A DNA stretch of 64,000 bases from Dryomyza anilis (Eukaryota; Arthropoda; Insecta; Diptera; Dryomyzidae): the NCBI GenBank assembly GCA_951804985.1, contig OX638132.1:40979152-41043151 (forward strand), read 5' to 3'. Positions 54,720 to 64,000 of the stretch are shown here, in pieces. Below the pieces are notes generated by a model. The model had not been told where the DNA came from, did no database searches, and saw only the letters and a list, made by a program, of their open reading frames with translations. Position 1 is the first letter of the stretch, and the number at the start of each line of letters is the position of its first letter. The position numbers were made by a program, and so were the translations under genes.

Positions 54720-56123
54720 CGTAAAAAAATGGTTGTATATAATTATATAAAATCATGTATAATTATATATGATTCCATTAATGATCATATCTAATTTGAT
54801 ATGATATCATGTATAATCATATATGGGCACATATATGATCATCTCTAATTATACATAATTTATATCATATCATATATAAGATATATGATGCCATATATAA
54901 TTATATCAAACCATATATAATTATATATGGCATATATGAAGGCATATATAATCAGATATTAAGGCATATATAAATAGATATGGATTCATATATGATTGGA
55001 AGTCTGTCTGTGTGGTAATTGTGCTATCATTAAGGGTGTCCCACTAGTGTCTCTTTCCACCCTAGCGGCTAATATAAAAAATTTCTTGTTGTCCAAAAAC
55101 AAGTTTTTTTTTTGTAAAACAATAGTTTGCATAACGATGAACTAGCGTTTCTTTAGTCCGAACAATGCATGAGCTTTGGATATTACAAAACCATGTCTTC
55201 TGGTGAATGCATTTCAAGTGCAACAATTAGCATATGCGAATCCAACAACACACCATCAATGCTCGCGATCTAAACAAAATTCGTGGCTGTTGTTATACAG
55301 CAATAAGTTTTTGTTTGGGTGCGGGATTGGCTTGGTGCCTCTGATCTCAATGATATCTCTGCAAATTTGTTAGTCCTCAACCTTTATATTTCATGTTAAA
55401 GGTTAGTGTAACAAATTTAGCTTGCACCACCATTTAATTTAATTTTTTTTTTTTAGAAGCAACGCACAAGGAGAGGAACTATGGATGTATTCTTTGTGTG
55501 TTGTGGCCACAGTATACAACCCCAAGCCAAACCGAAGAGCTTTGGAATGCAAGTCAAGCGCGAATATTTCAGAGGCTGGTTAAAGAATGTTAAGTCGCTG
55601 AACTTAAAAGGACCGTGCACATTTTTCTGTCTTAATAAAAAAAAAACACTTTATAAAGAGTATTCTTGTACATTTATTGCTAAAAGCACTTTGTTTAATA
55701 ATAATCTTTTTTTCTGTATTTTATGACAAAAAATAATTTTGTTTACGAAAAAATTAAATTTTGTTTATGTTTTTATATTCAAAATGTTGATGCTCATTTT
55801 TAGATAATTTTTTGCTGGTTTCCTGCGTCGTGGGATATCCAAGAAAATTGGTGGAATCCATACAGTATGACCACTGTATGGATTCCACCAATAAGTGCAT
55901 CAAGTACTTCATCCATACATTGTACGCGAGACAACAATAATGTTGTAATGTTTGCCATTATTGCATTGAATAAATTATGATCATTGTAATATGTGGCAAT
56001 TAGCATTATTTTATTATTATAAATGACCATCCTTATATATGGGTTCATATATGTGTTCATATCCAATTATATATAGTTATCATATCTGATGTCAGATTGT
56101 TATTAATATTTCATTTTTTTACG
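54720..56123. mobile_element. Probable inverted-repeat element with CATATATAATTATAT arrays
   Basis: CGTAAAAAAATG at 54720-54731 and its reverse complement at 56112-56123 bound the region. Next to them lie arrays of CATATATGATTATAT-type words (54735-54985) and a shorter mirrored patch (56030-56090). The centre has two coding-like frames that I do not recognise (55176-55373 and around 55455-55640, the latter with ELWMYSLCVVATVYNPKPNR) and a perfect 20-bp hairpin at 55847-55892. The TIR is short and could be chance. Confidence 0.4.
55847..55892. repeat. Perfect 20-bp inverted repeat with 6-base loop
   Basis: ATTGGTGGAATCCATACAGT at 55847-55866 is followed by ATGACC and then its exact reverse complement at 55873-55892. 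It lies inside a 267-base minus-strand open frame. Confidence 0.95.
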
Positions 56124-56866
56124 TATTAATGTAATGTTTAATAAAATTGAAACTTTAATAATATAGATATATATTTTAATATTTTTGTTTTTCATTTAAA
56201 ATCTTCCTTTTTTAGGTTTACGTTTAGTCTTTTTTTAATTTTAATTTTTTATTTTATTAATTTTTATTTCCACACTTATTTTTTATTTTTCAATTTTATT
56301 TATGTTTAAACATTTTTGTATTTTGCTGCTTAACTTTTATTTTTATGTTTATTTGCAATTTTAATATTTCTGATTTTTAGTTTTATATATATTAATATTT
56401 ATACAAAAAAATCATTTTGATTTTTTATTATATATATTTTTTGAATTTCATTCATAGTTTTAATTAATATATTTTATATATATAATTCATAATTATTTTT
56501 AATTTTTTGTTTTATTTTATCTTTATTTTTAGTTTTTCATTTTTATTTTTTGATAATATATTTTTAATTAATTGATTTTTTAAAATAACAAGTTTCGTTT
56601 TGTTGCTTTATGTTTTAAAATTTACCTTATATTATTTGTAGTGTTTAAAATTTTATTCGTTTAAGTCTTATTTACTTGTGTTTATCTATATATATATTTA
56701 CTTTTTTTACTTATAGTGTTAAGTTTTTTTTTTGCATTTTCGATTTTTTTCATTTGCAATTATTATTTTTATTTTAGGTTCAGATTTTCTCAGAAAATAA
56801 TTCTGGAATTCTTATCTATAAAATGCGTCCACTTTGACCCCTTTAGAATGCTTCATCTCGGAAAGC
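56124..56866. other. Extremely T-rich sequence ending in a short tandem repeat unit
   Basis: Bases 56160-56780 are TTTTTATTTT-type low complexity. Bases 56789-56843 (CTCAGAAAATAATTCTGG to TTGACCCC) recur at 59964-60018 beyond the RTE insertion, and the T-rich sequence resumes after that. The RTE element thus landed inside a tandemly repeated tract. Bases 56855-56866 are the 3' TSD of the RTE. Confidence 0.7.
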
Positions 56867-57302
56867 TTGCTTGCTTAAATTGCCCTGGGTCGGTTTTGGC
56901 CGCTGAGATGAAGCCGTGCCAGTCGGATCTGCTTTGCGCGCGTTGCCAGGTTGTCCTCAACTTAGTCTTTCCAACGCAGATTTGGACGCCCTCTTCTTCG
57001 CTGTCCACCATCGAGTTTCGATTCAAGCACCTTCTTGACTGGAGTGTTTTCATCCCTTCGTTCCACCTAGCCAGCGAAGCCTATGTCAATGTCGTCGAAT
57101 AACTCAGACAGCTCGTGGTTCATCCTGATTCGATACTCGTTAGCAAAGCATATAGGACCAAAGATTTTACGGAGAATCTTTCTCTCGATCGCTCCCGGTA
57201 CCCAAAGTAGCAGCTGTTGACAAGAGTTATTCTCCGTTTGATCTCCAGGCTGACGTCGTCGTTGGTGTTTATGCTGGATCCCAGATAGACAAAGTCCTTC
57301 AC
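56867..57302 (-). pseudogene. RTE ORF: C-terminal region, deleted and frameshifted
   Basis: The sequence KDFVYLGSSINTNDDVSLEI and RRITLVNSCYFGY is followed by an abrupt jump to RIFGP-like and RYRMNHELSELF-type words in other frames, then GGQRRRGRPNLRWKD and a tail. Compared with the fragment at 15639-15997, which keeps these blocks in one frame, this copy has lost the LTSADAA-type middle part and carries several indels. Confidence 0.65.
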
Positions 57303-58699
57303 AATGTCGAACTTGTGGGTGTCAAAATCAGCTTTTGTCCAAGACGCACGGACTCTTTTTTGCTTGTTGACCCAAGGAACTTCGTCTTGTCCTCGTTTAC
57401 CGCGAGACCCATTCGACGCGACTCTTTCTCCAATCTGGATAATGCTGCGCTGATTGCTAGTGTGCTTCTGCCAATGATATCAATATCGTCGACATATGCG
57501 AGCAGCATGACACTTTTGGGATAGTGGCAGCTTTGACCGAGTTCGGCAGCTCGAACTATTTTCTCCAATAAGTTAAAAAAGTCGCACGATAGGGAGTCAC
57601 CCTGTCTGAAACCTCGTTCGGTATGAAATGGCTCGGAGAGGTCTTTTCCTATTCTCACTGAGCAAAAAGTGTTGCTCAGGGTCATCCTGCAAAGCCTTAT
57701 AAGTTTCGCAGGTATACCAAACTCAGACATTGCGGCGTATAATCGTTCCCTTATCGGAGTGTCGAAGGCGGCTTTATAGTCAACTAATAGGTCGTAGGTG
57801 TCGATCTGTTTTTCTAGGGTATTTTCCTGGATTAGGCGCAATGTGAAAATCTGGTCTATGGTGGACTTTCCAGGTCCGAAGCCACACTGATAAGGTCCAA
57901 TCAGTCTGTTGACGATGGGCTTCAACGTTTCACATAATACACTCGATAGAACCTTGTATGCGATATTGAGTAGGCTGATCCCACGGTAGTTGGCGCAGAT
58001 AGTGGGATCCCCTTTCTTAAGGATTGGGCAGAGTACACTGAGGTTCCAGTCACTTGGCATGCTTTCATCCGACCATATTCTGCTTACGAGCTCGTGCATG
58101 CTCTCTATTAGCTCTTCACCTCCGGTCTTAAACAATTCAGCAGGCAGGCCATCAGCACCTGCGGCTTTGTTGTTTTTCAGCCGAGCAATGGCTGTTCTGA
58201 TCTCGTCATGGTCGGGTGGCGGAATCTCAACGTCGTCATCAAGTACTGGGGTTGCCGGGTTTGCTTCTCTATTGGTGGAATTGAGGTCATCATCACCGGT
58301 CAGCAGTTTAGAGAAGTGATCCCTCCATATTTTCAGTGTGCTCTGGATATCTGTCACTAGATTTCCGTTCTCATCTTTACAGGAAGAGGCTCCGGATTTT
58401 GAACCTCCGGCTAGGCGTCTTATTTTCTCGAAGAATTTTCGAGCCTCATTCCTGTCCCCATGCATCTCAATCTCCTCACACTCACGTCTTTCTGCCTCGC
58501 TTTTTTTACGCCTGAAAAGACGTCTCTCTTCCCTCCTCTTCTCTTTGTATCGCTCCTTCGCAGCTCGCGTAGCTACTGACTGCAGGGTGGATTTGTACGC
58601 AGCGTCTTTCTCTGCAGTGGCCGCGCGACACTCTTGGTCATACCACTGATTCCTCAGGGGGCGTTGGAATCCAAGCACCTCTTCGGCAGCCGTACGCAT
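57299..58699 (-). pseudogene. RTE ORF: linker and reverse transcriptase
   Basis: 466 codons. The N-terminal 190 are a charged linker (CRAATAEKDAAYKS, RREERRLFRRKKSEAERR). RT blocks: LKNNKAAGADGLPAELFKTG, YRGISLLNIAYKVLSSVLC, YDLLVDYKAAFDTPIRERLY (motif A aspartate), ERGFRQGDSLSCDFFNLL (motif B), LLAYVDDIDIIGRS (motif C, YVDD), and MGLAVNEDKTKFLGSTSKKE. Catalytic aspartates are present, although the second residue after motif A (normally AYDS) is changed. It lies one frameshift away from the upstream segment and ends at an indel near 57300. Confidence 0.8.
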
Positions 58700-58943
58700 A
58701 GAGCAGGAGATATGGTTCCACTGCGCGCTTATATTATTGAGAGGAGGAGTGCTTTGTCTAAGCAGGTTTGAGTGGAAAGGCTTGCGTTGTCTGTTGTGAT
58801 TGCAGCTTTCCGACGTCTAGCTTTCTCTGCGTTTGGTTACGTACCTTTTTCGCAACGCTTAAGCGTGTGCGGACCTTGTCTGCTACAAGGTAATTCTCCG
58901 AGTCCATATTGGCCCCTCGGATAGTGCGTATGTCCATCACGCT

Positions 58944-59735
58944 CTAAGCGTGCCTTCCGTCAATCACAACGTGATCAATTTGGTTTCCAATTTTGTGATC
59001 GGGCGATAACCATGTGGCCTTGTGGATATCGAAATGTTCGAATCTAGTGCCACTGTTTCGTGCTGCGGCGAAGTCGATTAGCCTCATTCCGTTATCGGAA
59101 GTGTTGGCATGGAGGCTAAATTTTCCGATTGTGGGACAATAGATGGCTTCTCTGCCCACCTTGGCGTTAAAATCGCCTAGCACGATTTTGATATCGTGGC
59201 GGGGGCAGCGCTCGTATGTGTTGTCTAGGTGCTCGTAGAAGCGCTCTTTTGTCTCGTCATCTTTCTCGTTCGTCGGAGCGTGTGAACAAATTAGGCTGAT
59301 GTGGAAATATTTAGCCTTGATGCGGATTGTTGCCAGCCTTTTGTCCACGGGCGTGAACCTAGAGACAAGGTGGCGGAGTCTCTTGCCGACCACAAATCCA
59401 CATCCCAATTCGTGTTTCTCCTCATGGCAGCTGTAGTAGATATCACAGGACGCTTGTTTTGAACAGCCCTGTCCCGTCCATCGCATCTCCTGGATAGCGG
59501 TGATGTCAGCCTTATATTTTTCGAGGACATCTGCCAGCTGGATAGAGGCACCTTCCCTATAAAGCGTCCGGACATTCCAGGTGGATATCCGTAAATCATT
59601 GTCCTTAAAACGTTTGTGTGGGTCGTCATCGTGGTAATCGGTCGTTATCTGAGGCTTCTTTTCGTTTTCAATTCCGTGGTGGGACCAAAACCCAACGCAC
59701 GAACCCTCACCCTGAGGTAGATGCTCGCCACTCAC
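58944..59735 (-). pseudogene. RTE ORF: APE-type endonuclease
   Basis: 263 codons. Motifs in order: LRISTWNVRTLYREG (N), ADITAIQEMRWTGQG (catalytic glutamate), HELGCGFVVGKRLRHLV, LICSHAPTNEKDDE, IKIVLGDFNAKVGRE (GDFN), and SDNGMRLIDFAAARN. The next block with LSPDHKIGNQIDHVVIDGRH contains the final D-H pair. This is the domain often annotated in insects as craniofacial development protein 2-like. A TAG at 58944-58946 stops the frame, and DIRTIRGANMDSENYLVADK continues after it in the same frame to 58758. The role is to nick target DNA for priming. Confidence 0.8.
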
Positions 59736-59940
59736 TTTAGACGACTTCTACACCGGGTGGTGTAGAGCGCCGTTTCCAGGGACTTCCACCGAAGTGGAGG
59801 TGTCAACATTTGAAAATTTGACAATTTTGGTGACCAGTGAGTTAACTTGAGACGTCACCGACAATTATTGAGCTGGCTTCGCCATGTTAAAGCGCTCAGA
59901 CACGCTGCCTTGTGATAATCGCCACCATATCTCGGAAAGC

Positions 59941-60564
59941 ACTGGTGCCAATTAAATGATATTCTCAGTAAATAATTCTGGAATTTTTATCTATAAAATG
60001 CGCCCACTTTTACCCCTCCGCTTAAAAGTTATGAGCGTTTATATTTTGAATTTTATTTTCGCTTATTTTTATATCTGTTTGATCTTTTATTTTTTTTAAT
60101 ATAATTAAATTTGGATAAATGTCTTTGGTTGCTTTTAATTTTTAGTTTTCTCATTTATAAATTTTTGATAATGCATTATTTTTTAAACAATTTTGCTTTT
60201 GTTTCTACATTTTAAAATTTTACTTTAAAATTTTATTTTTTTTTCTTAAATTTTTATTTCTTCTTATAATTTTTGGTTTTGTATTTTTAATTTTCTACAT
60301 TTATTTTTTATTTTTCAATTTTATTTATGTCTTTTGTATATTTTAGTTTCATATCTAGTATTTTTAAGTTTTTTTTTATATATAATTACATTTGTAAAAA
60401 AATATATATTTTATATTTATTCATAATTATTTTCATTTTTTGTTTTATTTTATATTTATTTTTAGTTTTCTCACTTTTATTTTTTTGATAATTAATTGAT
60501 AACAATTTTTGTTTTGTTTAGTTGTTTAGTATTTGAATTTTTCGTTAAGTCTTATTTTCTTCTT
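59941..60564. other. Repeat unit and T-rich sequence right of the RTE
   Basis: Bases 59964-60018 match 56789-56843. T-rich sequence at 60050-60555 shares blocks in the same order with 56200-56560 (for example TTTTATTTTTCAATTTTATT then TTCATAATTATTTT). This is therefore the second unit of a direct tandem repeat. Confidence 0.65.
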
Positions 60565-62736
60565 ACATGGATAGAAAAGATTTGTTTGAATATGTTTGAA
60601 TGTAATTAAAAAGTAATACGAAATTACCATACATGTATTAGGAATGAAGTGTAATTAAATTATAATCGAAATTGAATTTATTTTTGTTCACGTGTAAACA
60701 TTATTATATTGTCCAACAGAATCTATCAAATTTACCATAAATATGTTACAATACCAACATTTAATTTTAATTGCATTTGAATAAACTGTTTCTTGGCAAT
60801 TTACTTGGTTAAAACTATGTTCCGAAACACAGAAAATGCTAATCAAATCTAAATACAACGTATTTTCGCAACGCTCGTCTTAATTCGATAATTTATCAAC
60901 TGACGAATTTGGCAACGTTGTGCAGCATTTTCTACCTACTCCATATTTTGCCATCGTTTGAACATATTGATGTTTAAAAACAAACAAAAAAGGAATTGGA
61001 TTTAATTATGTGTATTCTTGCAACATTCTTCTTGTATACAAAGTTGGCACTCGTTGAGCAGAATTTTCCACCTACGTCTCTTTTGTCGTGGTTTGAAGTA
61101 TGTATAGGATCAACATACTGATGTTTGAAAACAAACAAAAAATGAATTCTTGTATATAAAGTTGACGCTCGTTGATCGGCAATTTCTGCGTACGTGTCTT
61201 TTGTTGTTCGTTGAGAAAACATGTTCGCGTCGGTAATAATTTTGTTATTTGTAAATTAAATAAATATATAAATTATGTTATAAAAAATACTAATACACTA
61301 AGAATACAAGATGTTTATGAAAGCCTTGCTGAAACTATTTGTTTAAATTTACACCTTGTAGCAAATATTCAAACACCCCATAAATTTCAATAAAGTAGTA
61401 GCAACACTATTAATATTTTTTAAATAAGACATATATGAAGATAGTTACCAGATGTTTGCCACAACAGCAATGATAATTGTGATATTTACAGTTGACTGAT
61501 AGCAAACATCCTCAGAACTCGAATATTTGCAACAAAACTGTTGAGGTATTTTGACATTCGACTACTATAAAAAAAGAAAATGGCGTACTTTTTACTTACG
61601 CTCGATTTATCCACAACAATAAGGTAAATCCAATGGTGTAAAAAAGTGTCAGCTCAAATAATACATTATAATGGTAAAAGTGAAAAAAAAAATTCAATTT
61701 TTTTTCAGCGTTTACTTGATGACAGCAGCGTCGGGCCAACTTGGTTCTTCCGCGAAGAAGTCTCAAATTGTTGTACAATTTTAGCTTCGAAGGATTTATA
61801 AAGACGATGGCGATGTATAATCAGGATAATTTTTTAAAATAAATAAAAATACATTTTATTCATTTTATTTTAATTCAATAAAAATTACTCTGCTAATTCT
61901 AATCTTTACCTTTTCCAAATATTCATCAACTATCTTCCTATTTGTAAGATGTTTACTTGATGGTTGCTATAAATAAACGCAAATTTGAAAGATGGTTGTT
62001 AGCAATATTTATCGTATTTGACGGATGTTTGAGAGATGGTTGACTCAAAGACGATCTAAATAGTTTGTAAATAACTTGATATTTAGGGCTGTCATATATC
62101 TGGTTATCATCTTTGTTTTCTTAGTGTGAGCTCAACTGTAACTGTACCAAATATAAAGCGAGCCTGGATCGTCTGGTTTAGCGTCTGCTGGTGCAATTGT
62201 GCATTCATTGATGCTGTCACTTGTAATTGCAGTTTTAAACCAATTAGTTATTTATGCATTTAAAAATTTGTATATGAATTCAAATATTACTAATTCCCAC
62301 TGTGCATGATTAATGATTTTTAATAAAAAAAGGATTCCTTTACAAAAATATTTAGATATGTTTTTATGCAAACATACTACTTTTTGAACTGAAACAACTG
62401 ATATGTTTCTCTGGAAACATATTTATATTCAGGTCGTTCCAAATCATGTTGTAATTTAAACTTATTTATGTTTCTGTTCAAATATTTATTTTGTTTGGAT
62501 GTAGTAATTATTATGTTTCCAATAGAACATACACCATTTTAAGGGGCAACATTAAAATGTTTCCGTGATATTATAATGTAAGTCAGAGCTTACTACAACA
62601 CTGTTCAAATCTCAATACAACCCTGTTTACAAATGATTTATCAGTCAATTATATATTATGTTTACATAAAATTCCAAACGTACATGTTAATGCCTGCAAA
62701 ATTATGTTTGGGAGAGTCCTTTTTTTTGCAGCGTGT
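60565..62736. mobile_element. Inverted-repeat element with ATGTTTGA/AAACAT motif, copy 2
   Basis: Left arm 60565-61290 and right arm 62343-62736 match 50169-50895 and 53825-54217. The ends are ACATGGATAGAAAAGATTTG and (reverse complement) ACACGCTGCAAAAAAAAGGA. In place of the CR1-like element, the interior holds the CACTAAG-type MITE at 61296-62126 and about 215 bases of unrelated sequence (62127-62342). No transposase and no clear TSD were found. Confidence 0.65.
61296..62126. mobile_element. MITE with CACTAAGAAAACAAG-type ends, copy 2
   Basis: The left end CACTAAGAATACAAGATG and right end (reverse complement CACTAAGAAAACAAAGATGA) match copy 1 at 42019-42625. It shares GATGACAGCAGCGTCGGGCC and the terminal TTGATATTTAGGGCTGT blocks. 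At 831 bp it is longer than copy 1 because of extra sequence behind the left end. It is nested in the element 60565-62736. No TSD was recognised. Confidence 0.7.
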
Positions 62737-64000
62737 AATAGTTCAAACTGTTTTGTTTTAACAAAAATTTCAATCTATTTTATTCCAACGTTTAAAACTG
62801 TAATGGTCAATGGAATGTTCGTAATAGTATAATCCTCAGATTGTAATTCAGAAAACAATTTGAACACAGAGAAAAATATCAATTATGTACATGTTTAAAT
62901 CAATGATGTTTGACGCCAAACATGGTCGTTGGGTTATTAAGTATATTCATAATTAAAAAATTTAAACATGCAGTAAGATAAAAACAATTATATAAATAAT
63001 TAATACATTTTATTATGCGGCGACAAAATGCCAATTATGAACATGTTTTTATTTACTATGTGTGGCCCTAATGCTGCTTCTGTTAATAAAAATAAAACAA
63101 TATTTTTAATTGTAATAAACTATATTATTAATTGTATATTAATTAATATAAGTGCAACGCCTTTGTCGCATATATTATCGAGCTCAATTTTGGAATGTAA
63201 ACTTTTCAACTACCCGAAACTGGAATTTATTGTAGATGTTGAGTAATGCCATTAATGCTTATCAGATCCCGCAGAAACGAGGCGCCCAGTTGCATGATAA
63301 GCTAAACACGATACTTGCTCTTCAGCGAAAATTCATGAGGCTCATTTGCAGCAGCTAATTAAATTTAAATAATATGAAAATGTTTTCATACATCCCATAT
63401 CCGATGGGGGTACTTCGAGTACGTTGACAAATTTCGTTGCGGTTTCTATCCTAAGTTGTATGCAAATTCAAGAACCGTTAAGAGCATCGGTCCAGCAGAT
63501 GAGCATCATTTGTTGAAATCTGCAAATTTTACCAATTCAATATAACTGAAAGAAGTACACGAAATAATGAAAAATGTCCGATTTGATTTTTCGTTGTTTT
63601 TTTTTTATTTATTTGAAAAAAAAAACAAAAAAAGTGACACATTTAAGGGATTTACAATAGGTATGTCGATCCCGGGATTGAGCCTAAAAGCAGAGATTCA
63701 AAACTGAAATACCGAGATTTTCGAGAGTAGAAAAATGCTATAATTAATATTAAAAGTGCTGCTATTTATGAAAATAAAATAAACAATCATGCATTTATTC
63801 ACTGTGTCAATGAGCAATATTAAACTTATTCATTTATGTATATTATTTCTTTTCCAAATATAAAATAAACTAAATGTAAATTTTGTAAGCATTATTAAAA
63901 AACACATAACGTAAATGCCTTCACCTTCTTTAGATGAATCTAATTCCGTCTTATAATTTCTTTTTAAATAAACTGCCCTACAATAATTTTGGTGTAGTAA
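62737..64000. other. AT-rich end of window, nothing recognised
   Basis: Mostly AT-rich. Bases 63245-63355 have a short coding-like frame (QIPQKRGAQLHDKLNTILAL, RKFMRLICSS) that is open only about 36 codons and matches nothing I know. The frame at 63028-63246 looks like chance. Confidence 0.45.

Larger units (their letters stand above)
56867..59928 (-). mobile_element. RTE-clade non-LTR retrotransposon
   Basis: This 3.06-kb element on the minus strand is bounded by a perfect 12-bp TSD, ATCTCGGAAAGC, at 56855-56866 and 59929-59940. It ends in a TTTAAGCAAGCAA tail. The single ORF (endonuclease plus reverse transcriptase) and the short tail fit the RTE clade. It is close to full length but broken: a stop after the endonuclease, frameshifts before and after RT, and an internal deletion near the C-terminus. 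The same family supplies the fragment at 15639-15997. Confidence 0.9.

Noticed and set aside
57990..58649. Plus-strand frames of about 100 codons across the RTE reverse transcriptase
   Set aside because: They are antisense shadows of the GC-richer RTE coding sequence.

Overview
This window reads as a repeat-dominated, AT-rich stretch of an insect nuclear genome, most likely a higher fly (Diptera). The grounds are I-clade, RTE and CR1-like non-LTR retrotransposons, Ty3/gypsy and BEL/Pao remnants, tRNA-headed SINEs, many short inverted-repeat DNA elements, and broken host exons (NAT10, spectrin, a MICOS MIC26/27-like domain) that still carry introns and splice sites. I see no gene that looks intact and functional. 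The only long undamaged reading frames are the ORF1 genes of an I-like retrotransposon.

Layout. 1-8.66 kb: an I-like element with matching 14-bp target-site duplications (TSDs), whose 5' two thirds plus upstream flank are tandemly duplicated. 8.66-10.5 kb: a large foldback element. 12.3-14 kb: a SINE and fragments of a MICOS-like gene. 14.3-16.9 kb: a wrecked gypsy element; the complement of a complete tRNA-Lys, CCA included, sits at its primer-binding position, and a 5'-truncated RTE element has landed in its gag. 18-25.7 kb: inverted-repeat elements, two more SINEs, a BEL/Pao scrap, a second MICOS-locus piece and an 18-bp tandem array. 26.9-30.5 kb: a gypsy element with both LTRs but most of pol deleted. 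31.4-39.6 kb: a minisatellite, then minus-strand exon relics of NAT10, an unrecognised coiled-coil gene and spectrin, with a near-perfect 1,652-bp tandem duplication. 39.6-48.9 kb: more inverted-repeat elements, a third MICOS-locus copy and a 1.3-kb tandem duplication. 50.2-62.7 kb: two copies of one inverted-repeat element, the first holding a CR1-like retrotransposon and the second a smaller element, with an RTE copy between them. 62.7-64 kb: AT-rich sequence.

How parts relate. The retrotransposons encode nucleic-acid-binding ORF1/Gag proteins and endonuclease-reverse transcriptase or integrase-type polyproteins, all broken in ORF2/pol. The DNA elements seen here are non-autonomous. Their common architecture is short terminal inverted repeats (TIRs) followed by dense arrays of a short degenerate motif, and the motif differs from family to family. 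Three recent-looking tandem duplications, nested insertions and multi-gene exon relics fit a low-recombination region such as pericentromere or a sex-limited chromosome, but that is inference. Names rest on motif recognition by eye; no database search was possible.
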